Assembly (NCBI RefSeq): GCF_009912395.1
Contig: NZ_WNDO01000021.1
Coordinates: 1 to 64,000 of the forward strand
Source of the DNA: Luteibacter sp.
Lineage (GTDB): Bacteria; Pseudomonadota; Gammaproteobacteria; Xanthomonadales; Rhodanobacteraceae
Direction of reading: 5' to 3'
DNA length: 64,000 bases
This document shows positions 1 to 8,082 of the stretch, in pieces. Each line of letters opens with the position of its first letter. The first letter of the stretch is position 1. Below the pieces are notes generated by a model. The model did no database searches and was not told the origin of the DNA. It saw only the letters and a list, made by a program, of their open reading frames with translations. A program made the translations under genes and the position numbers.

Positions 1-63
1 TGCCTGCTGCCTGAACTCCAGGCTGAACTCCTGCCCCTTTCTGCCTGCCTTGCTCTTGGTCAT
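1..63 (-). CDS. IS3-family transposase OrfA, N-terminal fragment
   Basis: The frame starts with ATG at 63 and runs off the left edge, giving 21 residues that begin MTKSKAGRKGQEFSLEFRQQ. The pattern of a basic start followed by a phenylalanine, serine, glutamate, phenylalanine, arginine cluster is the beginning of the helix-turn-helix DNA-binding domain of IS3-type OrfA proteins (HTH_Tnp_1). The start is well supported by AGGAGG about 7 bases upstream. OrfA normally acts with a frameshifted OrfB integrase, which would lie further left. Family membership rests on a short stretch and on the adjacent terminal repeat. Confidence 0.65.
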   Translation of the reverse strand, partial: MTKSKAGRKGQEFSLEFRQQA

Positions 64-127
64 CGTCCACCTCCTATTGCGATAGTTAATCGCTTATAGG
101 GGTGTCCGTGAAACGGGGGCAAGATCA
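1..127 (-). mobile_element. End of an IS3-family insertion sequence
   Basis: Read on the minus strand, position 127 begins TGATCTTGCCCCC and continues to a CACGGACACC stretch. This matches the usual style of an IS3-family terminal repeat, which starts TGA and contains a GGACA block. About 64 bases inside this end comes a strong Shine-Dalgarno (AGGAGG) and the start of a transposase-like frame running off the left edge. The host gene on the right resumes in an open frame at 128. The other terminus and any target duplication lie outside the window, so the exact boundary is inferred. Confidence 0.7.
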
Positions 128-505
128 CCTGTCCCGGGCAAACAAGTGACGGCAACCGTGGTGGTAACCGGTAAGCATCTCGTCGATGGACCACCACACA
201 CCGTCAATGGTGGCGATGTCCAGCTCATGCTTAACGGGAAACTCGTGGCCCAGGTTCGCGCTTCGTTTGCGAACTCAGACGTCTACGATTCTGGCTGCGT
301 CGACCTGGCCTGCGGTCTTTACATATACAGGTCTCGTAACACGACTGTGACATTCCGGGTAACGCTGCCGAAAGGCACGATGTCGTATCAATTCTCCGGT
401 GCCTATACCGGAGATACAGACTCGCACGCGTCCACGTCGTCGGTAGTAACCGTGAAACCCGTTTTCGGAGGGGCATCAGCGGCAATCGACCTACTGTTCG
501 ACTAG
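128..505 (+). pseudogene. 3' remnant of an Ig-like-domain protein cut by the IS
   Basis: The frame is open across the IS boundary side from 128 without a credible start; the first GTG is at 146 and has no ribosome-binding site. The residual 120 or so residues are beta-rich, with a late FSGAYTGDTDSHASTSS stretch and a VTVKP ending that looks like the last strand of a bacterial Ig-like (Big_3/Big_5) repeat. Two cysteines sit in the middle. I read it as the C-terminal end of a larger surface or secreted protein whose 5' part was separated by the insertion sequence. A short genuine gene starting at GTG 146 is the alternative. Confidence 0.5.
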
Positions 506-564
506 GACCCAAGCGCCCATGGATGGGCGATCCATCTGTTATACCGTCTCTCGGACGTTATCTC

Positions 565-634
565 ACTGTAGGAGCGCGCTTGCGCGCGATGGGGCTGCGG
601 CAATTCCCATCGCGCGCAAGCGCGCTCCTACAGT
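565..634. repeat. REP-like perfect inverted repeat
   Basis: Two perfect 29-base arms (565-593 and 606-634) flank a 12-base loop. The arm contains GTAGGAGCGCGCTTGCGCGC, which is the GTAG-headed palindrome style of REP elements known from Pseudomonas and Xanthomonadales, where they are linked to RAYT (TnpA-REP) transposases. It lies between the Ig-like remnant and the next small gene, so it may also fold in the transcript. No RAYT gene is in the window. Confidence 0.75.
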
Positions 635-649
635 CTTGCGATCTACGAC

Positions 650-973
650 GTGTCTTTTGTCGCCCAGACGGGATTCCACTTGAGTCCGGTGATGTCATTT
701 ACTGCAACGAACCGTGTCGATGGCCAACCAGCTATCGTCAACGTTACGCTTGGGGACCACGTCCTGGCGCCCGGAATTGTTGCAAGAGAGACGGTACCTG
801 CGGCGAAAGGTGGCGTCCTCATTCAGTCCTGGGGCGAGGGCACGGGGGAACTCCAGGCTCCTGGATCGAAGGCTGGCCCACTCATCAACTCGGTTGGGGA
901 TTACGAGACACCCACCAAACCAGCGAGTCCTACTGGCTGTACCGGAGAAGGTGGGAGTACACAATGCCTATGA
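650..973 (+). CDS. Hypothetical small protein, overlapping the next gene
   Basis: This 107-residue frame starts at GTG 650; an internal ATG follows 14 codons later. No signal peptide or membrane segment is visible. It is Gly/Val/Thr-rich, suggesting beta structure, and ends in a Gly/Thr-rich tail with two cysteines. The main support is its ending: the stop at 971-973 overlaps the ATG of the two-helix membrane protein at 964, the usual sign of translational coupling. I do not recognise a family. It could also be a decayed fragment related to the truncated gene upstream. Confidence 0.4.
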   Translation: MSFVAQTGFHLSPVMSFTATNRVDGQPAIVNVTLGDHVLAPGIVARETVPAAKGGVLIQSWGEGTGELQAPGSKAGPLINSVGDYETPTKPASPTGCTGEGGSTQCL

Positions 974-1179
974 TGAAAACCGGAATAGCAAGGCAGATAT
1001 CAGCCTTTGTGGTTACGCCTCTTGTAACACCAGTATTGATGGTTATTGTCTCACTTGCGGGAAAACCAGCAGAGGGAATCTGGGTCGCTCTGTTTGCATT
1101 GCCATTCACCATAGGGACAACGATTCTTCCTGGAGTGCCGCTGTACTTTCTATTCCGGGCCCGACCGGAAAGGCCATAA
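964..1179 (+). CDS. Small membrane protein with two predicted helices
   Basis: The gene encodes 71 residues starting MPMMKTGIARQ. Two hydrophobic segments are clear, roughly residues 11-30 and 38-64, separated by a short polar turn containing GKPAEG, with an Arg-rich C-terminus. This is the composition of a small inner-membrane protein. The ATG overlaps the end of the preceding frame by 10 bases. The same frame is open further upstream, but the hydrophobic, compositionally coherent part begins only here. The function is unknown; a small envelope protein or an immunity-type protein cannot be told apart from sequence alone. Confidence 0.55.
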   Translation: MPMMKTGIARQISAFVVTPLVTPVLMVIVSLAGKPAEGIWVALFALPFTIGTTILPGVPLYFLFRARPERP

Positions 1180-1632
1180 GTTCTCCTGAACAGGAACGCG
1201 ATCGAGGGATTTCAATCGGCAGATCGGACGCCCCGTCGTGAAGACGCTCCCGACTCTGTTCCGTCTTCAGTCGCCACTTGTTAAATGAACGAGTCCGCTC
1301 TTGAGCGGGCTTTCATTTGCGCCATTCTTATGCCAACCGACGCCTTCAGACATGTCCGGCTACCTGTGACTTCGACCGCGAAGCTCACTCACCCTCGGCC
1401 AATAATGATTTTAGCTCCGCAGGATAGATGCAACGTCCGTGCCCTTGCTCACCCGTGCCTGTGAAAGAAGAATCCATCTCCAATTCATGACGTTCTCTGC
1501 GGTCACGCTAGCAACGGTCAATCCGGAAAAAAAGTTGCTCGCTAAAATTGCGCAACCCTGTCTGCCTGATGACGGCTTCGCCATCGGACATCACCTATCC
1601 GCATTCCGTAGCGCTCCTAGAGCCCGAGAAGC
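1180..1632. other. Intergenic stretch, no gene supported
   Basis: No frame here has coding character. A short inverted repeat (CCGCTC, 2-base loop, GAGCGG at 1295-1308) followed by a short T-rich run (GGGCTTTC) could be a weak terminator for the small genes upstream. The promoter of the lipoprotein gene at 1633 presumably lies in the last 200 bases, but I cannot pick out convincing -35/-10 boxes. Confidence 0.5.
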
Positions 1633-3069
1633 ATGGCCCGCCCGAATCCCCTCCTGAACTATCTCGCCGCCGGCGCCCTGCTCTGCCTGACCGGATGCCA
1701 GGCCACGGCCTCTCCCGGCATGGTGGAAACCGCGTGGCCTGCCGATGGCCTGATCGCCGGTCGCATTCATCACTTGAGCGGCGATGGCCTGGTGTTGCAG
1801 GTGGGCAATGAACACGTCGCCATCGCCGCCAACCAGACGCGGTTCTCCGTCGACCCAGGGCGCGGCCCCGCCAGGATCGACGTGGAGAGGCAGCCGGTTG
1901 GCCAGATGTGCGTGGTCGACCGTCTTGGCGGACACGGTGCCGACTACAACGTTTCCATTTATTGCGAAACTTTCGTGACACGGCCAGTCGCCGTCGAGGT
2001 GAGTGCCGCACGCGTCTCCACAAAGACAGACCGCATCTTCGCTCCGATTCGGGTCGGCGACGGCTCACAGGAAGTGCATGGGCTCATCGATACCGGCTCG
2101 GCAGGCGTCGTGCTGAACGCCTTCCAGGTGTTTCCGAGTTCCGTGCTATCGAAGGATGGTTTTCATTTTCCGCAAGGCAGCCATCGCATTGCCTATGACG
2201 GCATGATCGTCACCGATGTGGTGATCGAAAAGAAGTACGGCGGCCGTGGAGACACGGCCCACGCATCCAAGGGCAACCTCGGTTTCGCCCAGATCAGCTT
2301 CGGCACGAACGGCCAGGTCGTCACCGGGCTCGTACCCGTCCTGTTCGCATACGCACGCGGCGATGAGAAGGGCTTCCGCCCCTTCGGCATCAAGGATTCC
2401 AGCGCCAACATCATTGGCATCAATGCCGACGTCAACATGCTGCAGGATCTCGATGACGAGGGCGGTTCGAAGGCCCCGCAGCGGACGCCAGTGGTCTGCG
2501 ATGAGCGGGTGGTGACCGATTGCGGCATGGCCAGCCCCTTGCGCAAGCTGGCCTTCGCCTCCGGTATCGGTCAGGGCTTCCTGCTCGACCGGATGTCGAT
2601 GTCGGACTGTCCGATAACGCAACTGCAGGACTGTCCATTGAACCGAGGACTGACGATCGGGCTCACCGAAGGACTGACACGTGACTTCACCCGAACCTAC
2701 ACGCACTGCCGCAGCGGCATGATCGGCACCACCGGCAGGCTGAACGCATGCAGCCAGGTCATCGACAACATCACCATCGCGGCCAACGGCTATGCATTCC
2801 GCGGCAGCTCCATCTTCGACTCGGGCAACCCGAAGACGATCATCAACGTACCCGCCGGCGCACGGTTTGGTAACGCCCTGCCCTATGATGCGGTGCTTCG
2901 CGTCAGCATCGGTTCCGATGTCGTCTACGGCACGCGTGTCTCCGAGATGAGCCCGGATAAGCTCACCATCAACCAGAACATGAACATCCGTAGCTGCGTC
3001 GGCATCTTGTTCTTCGAGAAGCATGCCTACTTCATGGACTACGACAACGGCATGGTCGGGCTGCGCTGA
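1633..3069 (+). CDS. Lipoprotein with two pepsin-type active-site motifs
   Basis: The 478-residue protein starts with a lipoprotein signal peptide: basic start, hydrophobic core and an LTGC lipobox at residues 19-22, so the mature protein is anchored by Cys22. It carries LIDTGSAGVVL (Asp153-Thr-Gly) and, about 240 residues later, SIFDSGNP (Asp396-Ser-Gly). Two Asp-Thr/Ser-Gly motifs at this distance in one chain, with a hydrophobic-hydrophobic-Gly element (ANIIGI, 259-264) between them, is the bilobal layout of A1 (pepsin) aspartic proteases. Tyr188 in AYDG is a candidate flap residue. Several cysteines in the second half could form disulfides. It is monocistronic and followed, 380 bases on, by an omptin gene. 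The protease function is an inference; a catalytically dead homologue is possible. Confidence 0.6.
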   Translation: MARPNPLLNYLAAGALLCLTGCQATASPGMVETAWPADGLIAGRIHHLSGDGLVLQVGNEHVAIAANQTRFSVDPGRGPARIDVERQPVGQMCVVDRLGGHGADYNVSIYCETFVTRPVAVEVSAARVSTKTDRIFAPIRVGDGSQEVHGLIDTGSAGVVLNAFQVFPSSVLSKDGFHFPQGSHRIAYDGMIVTDVVIEKKYGGRGDTAHASKGNLGFAQISFGTNGQVVTGLVPVLFAYARGDEKGFRPFGIKDSSANIIGINADVNMLQDLDDEGGSKAPQRTPVVCDERVVTDCGMASPLRKLAFASGIGQGFLLDRMSMSDCPITQLQDCPLNRGLTIGLTEGLTRDFTRTYTHCRSGMIGTTGRLNACSQVIDNITIAANGYAFRGSSIFDSGNPKTIINVPAGARFGNALPYDAVLRVSIGSDVVYGTRVSEMSPDKLTINQNMNIRSCVGILFFEKHAYFMDYDNGMVGLR

Positions 3070-3451
3070 GCCAGAGGGCGTACTCCGTGATCCCCGGGTT
3101 GCTGCCTGGTCCACGCAGGCGCCCCTCCCGCTCCACCTGAGCCATCCCCGGCTCCGGGTTTGCGCGCGACTTCACAACTCGAACTACCCGGACACGGTAT
3201 TATCTTGCGCTGCCCCGCATGCCGGGGCCGGGCGCGTTGTCGTCCGCAGATCAAGGATGATCGACAAGGGGACATCATGAGGTATGAGTACGCGGTGGCC
3301 GGACGATTGCCGTCCCGACCCGTGCTTATCTCTGCATGGTCGATCCTTTCGGGCAATAGCCCTACATACCTGCACCGGTAGCCGCGATAGCTTCCGGGAC
3401 CCGGCGCGTCATGGCGATGCGCTGTAACGATCACGGAGCCGAACACCGTTC
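3070..3451. other. Intergenic stretch upstream of the omptin gene
   Basis: No frame in either direction looks coding, and no strong hairpin or recognisable regulatory box stands out. It probably holds the 3' end of the lipoprotein transcript and the promoter of the omptin gene. Confidence 0.5.
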
Positions 3452-4423
3452 ATGAACACCACTTTCAAGGCGATCTGCATCGCACTGGCCATCCAGGCCG
3501 TCCCCGCCGCATCGGCCGCCGACTTCGGCATCATCGACCAGTCGACGATCGCGGACAACGACAAGTTCAGCATCAGCATGTTCACCGGCATGCTTCATAA
3601 CACGTCGAAAGAACTGGTGTACTACCCTGACGGGCAACGCCTGAGCCAGCTTGACTGGAAGACGAAGGTGGCGCCCATCATTGGCGGCAGCTTCAATATG
3701 CGACTGAACGAGCGCCTCTCCTGGCGCATCGACGCCTGGACGCGCTTGCTGTCCGGCAACAACGAGATGCACGACACCGACTGGCGCGCACGCGACAACG
3801 CCTACCCCTACTGGACGGATCGCTCCGTTCACCCCGATACGGATCTGAAGCGTGCCTTCGGCTTCGACACGCGTGTCGCCTACCGCTTCGCCACCTACGA
3901 CAGCTTCTCGCTCGAGGCGCTGGCCGGCTATCGCTTCAAGAAGCTGCGCTGGGAGGGACGCAACGGCAGTTTCGTCTATTCAAGCTTCGATCCCGCCGAC
4001 AAGCCCGGCTATGTCTACATTCGCGACCTGCACGGGCGCTTCCAGGGCCTGGGTATCCGCTATGCGCAGTGGTGGCAGACGCCCTATCTTGGCATCAGCG
4101 GCAAGTTCGACATCAAGCGGGTCACGATCACCGCGGAACTCATCGGGTCTGCCTGGGCCACCGGCCGTGCCAACGATACGCATCTGTTCCGGGACTACCA
4201 GTCGAGTGTCCACGGCCCCAGAACGAAGATGGTAGGTGTCTCCATCAGGGCCGACTATCCGATCTACCAGAACTGGAATGTCTTCGCCAAGTTCGATTAC
4301 GAAGCCTACGACGTGGTGAAGGGCACGACCCGGGGCGTCGAGAAGGGTGAATACATCACCAGTGACGCCGGCCTGGCCAACCGTAGCAAGGTGCTCGATA
4401 TCGGTGTCGAGTATCGCTTCTGA
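3452..4423 (+). CDS. Omptin-family outer-membrane protease
   Basis: The protein is 323 residues, close to the 310-320 usual for omptins, with a signal peptide ending near AASA (residues 19-22) and a C-terminal aromatic residue (YRF) as in outer-membrane beta-barrels. The omptin active site is complete: Asp108 and Asp110 in MHDTDW correspond to the first Asp pair of OmpT, and Asp242 with His244 in NDTHLF to the second Asp-His pair. The following WTDRSVHPDTDL stretch is also a family hallmark. Omptins are surface endopeptidases that cut after or between basic residues and usually need lipopolysaccharide. It is transcribed alone and followed by a strong hairpin. Confidence 0.9.
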   Translation: MNTTFKAICIALAIQAVPAASAADFGIIDQSTIADNDKFSISMFTGMLHNTSKELVYYPDGQRLSQLDWKTKVAPIIGGSFNMRLNERLSWRIDAWTRLLSGNNEMHDTDWRARDNAYPYWTDRSVHPDTDLKRAFGFDTRVAYRFATYDSFSLEALAGYRFKKLRWEGRNGSFVYSSFDPADKPGYVYIRDLHGRFQGLGIRYAQWWQTPYLGISGKFDIKRVTITAELIGSAWATGRANDTHLFRDYQSSVHGPRTKMVGVSIRADYPIYQNWNVFAKFDYEAYDVVKGTTRGVEKGEYITSDAGLANRSKVLDIGVEYRF

Positions 4424-4435
4424 CACGGCCAGGGT

Positions 4436-4465
4436 CGAAGCGATACCTTCCGAGGTATCGCTTCG
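4436..4465 (+). terminator. Hairpin after the omptin gene
   Basis: A perfect 13-base stem (4436-4448 with 4453-4465) closes on a TCCG tetraloop, starting 13 bases after the omptin stop. There is no T-run behind it, so it may terminate weakly or serve to protect the 3' end. Confidence 0.55.
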
Positions 4466-4509
4466 CTGTACAGTGGCGCCACCTGACTGACACCTCCGGA
4501 TGCCCCGCC

Positions 4510-5160
4510 ATGTTCGGTATTCACGACCTGCCCTTGTTCATCCTTTCGGGTTTGCTCCTGAACATGGCGCCCGGCCCCGACTCCCTGCTCATCGCATCGC
4601 ACTCCGCTAGATGGGGCTGGCGTGCCGGCTCCATGGCCGCCCTGGGCATCGGCGCGGGCACCTGCATCCATATCGCGGCCGCGGCGTTCGGCATCGCGGC
4701 GCTGCTGGCGGCCTCCGCCGAGGCCTTCAGTGCCGTCAAGGCCATCGGCGCGGCGTACCTGGTCTACATCGGCGTGAAGACCCTGATCGCCACTCGGGGG
4801 ACGCAGGCCGTCGGCACCGAGCCCTCGGCTTCGACAAGCGTGCGTCCGAGCCGGCGCAGGATCTTCATGCAGGGCTTCGTCAGCAACGTGTTCAACCCGA
4901 AGATCGCCCTGTTCTTCCTGGCCTTCATGCCGCAGTTCATCGATGCCACGAAAGGACACACCACCGAAGCCTTCCTCGTGCTCGGCGCCGTGTTCAACAT
5001 TAACGGCATGCTCTGGTGCCACGCGCTGGCCCTGACGGCCGGCTTCGCCGGGCGCAGGCTGCGCCCGGGCCCATCGTTCGCCCGCTGGATCAACCGGACG
5101 GTCGGGGCGCTGTTCGTTATGCTGGGCCTGCGCCTGGCGTTCTCGGCCAGGCAGTCATAG
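4510..5160 (+). CDS. LysE/RhtB-family amino-acid exporter
   Basis: The 216-residue protein is almost entirely hydrophobic with about six membrane segments. The N-terminal NMAPGPDSLLI stretch and the following GWRAG glycine turn are the LysE/RhtB family signature, and the cytoplasmic loop (about residues 95-120) leads into FMQGFVSNVFNPK, another conserved block. Members export amino acids or their derivatives from the cytoplasm by proton exchange. The substrate cannot be read from the sequence. The gene converges on the DUF4189 gene with only 7 bases between their stops. Confidence 0.85.
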   Translation: MFGIHDLPLFILSGLLLNMAPGPDSLLIASHSARWGWRAGSMAALGIGAGTCIHIAAAAFGIAALLAASAEAFSAVKAIGAAYLVYIGVKTLIATRGTQAVGTEPSASTSVRPSRRRIFMQGFVSNVFNPKIALFFLAFMPQFIDATKGHTTEAFLVLGAVFNINGMLWCHALALTAGFAGRRLRPGPSFARWINRTVGALFVMLGLRLAFSARQS

Positions 5161-5167
5161 CCCGGTA

Positions 5168-6448
5168 TCAGAGATCCAGCAGCGACCCTTTGTTCTTCTT
5201 TGCCAGGTCCGCGATCGGTCCTGTCGGGCACGTCAGATGTTTTTCATCACACCACTGTGTGAGGTGGTTGCGTGCATCGTCGGCCGAAGTGCCAAGGAAC
5301 ATCCTCACGTCGCCACTGGATGCGCGGGTGAGGAGTACGAACTGGTCGACGCCGTCATCCCCATCCTTGGGGGCCGCTTCGCACTTGCCGCGGCTTTCTT
5401 TCTCGCACAACGCCACCGCCGCACTCTGAGCAGCCTCCAGGCTCGACTGCCCCGTGACGATGGCGCGCTTGTTCCAGCTCTTCTCGAGCGAGTCGTCCAC
5501 GGGCCTGGCCATGGCGAAGAATCCGCGTGCAGGTGCCTTTGATACGCTGATTTCGAGGGTTGAGAGCCCCTTGGGGCGCACATCGAAGGTGTCCACCAAC
5601 CTGCACGTCTCGCCCTTTCCGCAGTTGTTGCGGATGCCCTTGTCGAGCATGTCCAGCGTCGGGGCGTTGAACCACTCCACAGCGCCCTTGTTGTTCACCA
5701 TGCGGGCGATATAACCGCCACCCGCACTGATCCGTACCTGGCATTCGAGCTTCGTCGCCTGTTCACATGCTTTGACAGCGGCATCTTCGGCGGCCTTGAA
5801 GCCGTCACCGCCCGTCGCAAGCCATGCCGTGTCGTCGAGCGGTTCGGGTGCCTTGGTCTTCGGTCTGGCGACGGCGCCCCAGGGACGACGCGCACCGTCG
5901 CTCTTGGAGGCGATCACCATGCCGCCGCCCAGCGCATTCTGCAGGGTCTCGATCTTGTGGCAGCCGGATGAGTATTTGTCGCACTCGTCGCGCGAGGCCA
6001 TCCAGGCCTTGAAGAAGCTCGGGCCACCCTTGGCGAACACATTGCCCACGGCATCCTCGACGACGACGATGCGCGCGTCGTTGGACCAGGTATCGTTGAC
6101 GACGCATCCTTCGCCCATGGCTTGCTTGCACTTTTCAAGTGCTTCCTTCTCGGCCCACTCGGCCGAGCCATAACCACTCGCGAACCAGTACTGGCGGGTG
6201 TCTGGGTGCGTGATCACGGTCATGTAGATATCCGGCATGCGTGCCGCCGGGGCCGTCGGCCCGGTGCTTCCGGGGGCCGGTGCGCAAAGAGGCGTGGGGG
6301 CCACGCCGTTGCTGCCCGGTGCCATGCCGACCATGATTTCACCGGGGCCGGGGCCATTGCAGGGATAGGCCTGGGCGTGCGCCCGTGAGGCCGCGAATGC
6401 GAGAGGAACGGCAAGAACGACAGCCACCAGGCTACGACGAAGGATCAT
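5168..6448 (-). CDS. Secreted DUF4189-type repeat protein
   Basis: This 426-residue protein has a clear signal peptide (MILRRSLVAVVLAVP, cleavage near AHAQA). The mature N-terminus starts with a Cys-Asn-Gly-Pro-Gly motif common in Xanthomonadales DUF4189 proteins. Three degenerate repeats follow, at about residues 80-140, 205-270 and 330-385. Each has an AE/A-A-x-x-A-A-x-x-x-C-E/K helix followed by x-x-C and a beta pair, the DUF4189 pattern. The function of the domain is not established. The repeats with paired cysteines suggest a disulfide-stabilised periplasmic protein. It sits between a convergent exporter gene and a same-strand propeller gene 175 bases upstream. Confidence 0.75.
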   Translation of the reverse strand: MILRRSLVAVVLAVPLAFAASRAHAQAYPCNGPGPGEIMVGMAPGSNGVAPTPLCAPAPGSTGPTAPAARMPDIYMTVITHPDTRQYWFASGYGSAEWAEKEALEKCKQAMGEGCVVNDTWSNDARIVVVEDAVGNVFAKGGPSFFKAWMASRDECDKYSSGCHKIETLQNALGGGMVIASKSDGARRPWGAVARPKTKAPEPLDDTAWLATGGDGFKAAEDAAVKACEQATKLECQVRISAGGGYIARMVNNKGAVEWFNAPTLDMLDKGIRNNCGKGETCRLVDTFDVRPKGLSTLEISVSKAPARGFFAMARPVDDSLEKSWNKRAIVTGQSSLEAAQSAAVALCEKESRGKCEAAPKDGDDGVDQFVLLTRASSGDVRMFLGTSADDARNHLTQWCDEKHLTCPTGPIADLAKKNKGSLLDL

Positions 6449-6623
6449 ATCTACTTTCCCTGAGATGTTTACTTTCCTGACAGAGTCCGCGAACCGCGCC
6501 GGCCAGGCACGACCGGGAATACTCAGGATAACAGGACGTACACCCTATCCAAGAAGATACCGACTTTGCGATCGGCCGCGGGACCACGGCCTGCGACTGG
6601 CGTATCCGGCACGCCATTCATCC

Positions 6624-7859
6624 TCATGGCTTCCAGGACAGCAGAAGCGGCCGCATGCTCAACGACGCGCTGTTCTTTTCAGGTACCGCTCGGGCTCCCG
6701 TACCCGCCGCCCAGTACATCCCGTTAGCGAAGGCCAGTCCCCAGAGTTCGACATCGTGGAGCTTGCCGTCGGCCGTCACGTTGAGCCAAGGTGCCCATGT
6801 CGTACCACCGTCCTTGCTGCTGAATATCCAGCCGTCCCGGGTCACGAACCATCCCTGGCGGTCGTCGCGCATATCGATGCGGGTGATGCCGATATCGGGT
6901 CGCGCATCCATGCCCTTGGGCAGCACGACCCTGGAGGCCCTCCACGTCGTGCCGCCGTCCACGGTGCACCACACCTTGAGGTCACCGCCCATGCATCCGT
7001 GCGTGGGGCTGGCGAAACTCAGGCCCATGAGATGGACGCCCGCGTCGCCAAGGCTGACCGGCGTCCAATGCGCGCCGGCATCCGTGGTGTGCAACACCGT
7101 GCCTTGCGTACCGACGGCCCAGCCATGCGCCGGGTCCACAAAGCGGACCTGTTGCAACGCGATGCCCGTTCCCGGAAACGGTACGCGTGTCCAGGTCTGC
7201 CCGCCATCCGCGGTACGCAGCAGGCGCCCTTCGCCAACAGCGACGCCGTGTGCGGTATCCGCGAAAGCCACGCCATACCCCGAGCCATCGTAGTGAAGGT
7301 CGCCGTAGAGCGCATCATCGCCTTCGAGACGGAGTACGCGATTGACACTCTCCCAGTATTCGCCGCCATCCTGTGAGCGCAACATCCGCCCGTCCGATCC
7401 GATCGCGAACCATCGTCGATCGTCGGCAAAAGCGACGTCCCTCGCCCACTCTCCCGCACCCTCGAAATGGTCGACGATGTGCCAGGCGTGGCCGTTCTTC
7501 GTAATGCGGACGATACGATAGCCCGGTCCGCCCAGGCCGATCAGGTCACCGTTGGCCACTACCTTGAGGTTGGCCAGGCCGGTGTTCGTTCCCGGGACCG
7601 TATAGGCCGTGACCGTATGCCCACGATCTCCGATCGTCGCCGTATCGGCGACCAGATCCTTGACCGTGCGCTCGTTGGGGTCGAGCGGGGTGAACAGGTT
7701 CTTGCAGAGTTCGCCGGATCCATTGGGCATACGAACGCCCTTGCAGTGCGGATAAGGCGGCTGCGCCGAGGCTGCCGGCACTTTCGCCGTAAACGTTACC
7801 AGCAGGATTGACAGCCCCGCGCAAAGCATCCATCCCATGCCGTGCTTCATCCGTCCCAT
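6624..7859 (-). CDS. Secreted YCF48/BNR-like beta-propeller protein
   Basis: The 411-residue protein begins with a signal peptide (hydrophobic core at about residues 10-28, ending AASAQ). The rest is a series of blades with BNR/YCF48-type sequences such as LRSQDGGEYWESV, LRTADGGQTWTRV, LHTTDAGAHWTPV, CTVDGGTTWRAS and FSSKDGGTTWAPW, interleaved with GWAVG/GWFVT strands. YCF48 homologues in photosynthetic organisms help photosystem II assembly, but bacterial exported relatives are mostly of unknown role. A second Met at residue 4 is an equally possible start. It shares strand with the DUF4189 gene downstream and may be co-transcribed. Confidence 0.75.
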   Translation of the reverse strand: MGRMKHGMGWMLCAGLSILLVTFTAKVPAASAQPPYPHCKGVRMPNGSGELCKNLFTPLDPNERTVKDLVADTATIGDRGHTVTAYTVPGTNTGLANLKVVANGDLIGLGGPGYRIVRITKNGHAWHIVDHFEGAGEWARDVAFADDRRWFAIGSDGRMLRSQDGGEYWESVNRVLRLEGDDALYGDLHYDGSGYGVAFADTAHGVAVGEGRLLRTADGGQTWTRVPFPGTGIALQQVRFVDPAHGWAVGTQGTVLHTTDAGAHWTPVSLGDAGVHLMGLSFASPTHGCMGGDLKVWCTVDGGTTWRASRVVLPKGMDARPDIGITRIDMRDDRQGWFVTRDGWIFSSKDGGTTWAPWLNVTADGKLHDVELWGLAFANGMYWAAGTGARAVPEKNSASLSMRPLLLSWKP

Positions 7860-8082
7860 CTCCCTGAGCGCATGCGTGCGTCGCGTCGAAGTATTGCGTT
7901 ACGCGAAGCATCCGGCAATGTGCCAGGGACGGCACGTCTGCCAAGCGACGAATGAATTCGCCGTAAACGAAATGCGAAAACGACGATCCAGCCGGCATTC
8001 GTTCATCCGAAAACTTTTGCGTTGTGACTAAGATCGTCTCGCCCCGTCCCCAGGGGCATCAACCAAAAGGAACAGGGATCAC

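Noticed and set aside
1439-1657. A 72-residue plus-strand frame before the lipoprotein gene
   Set aside because: No ribosome site, no compositional support, and it overlaps the well-supported lipoprotein start.
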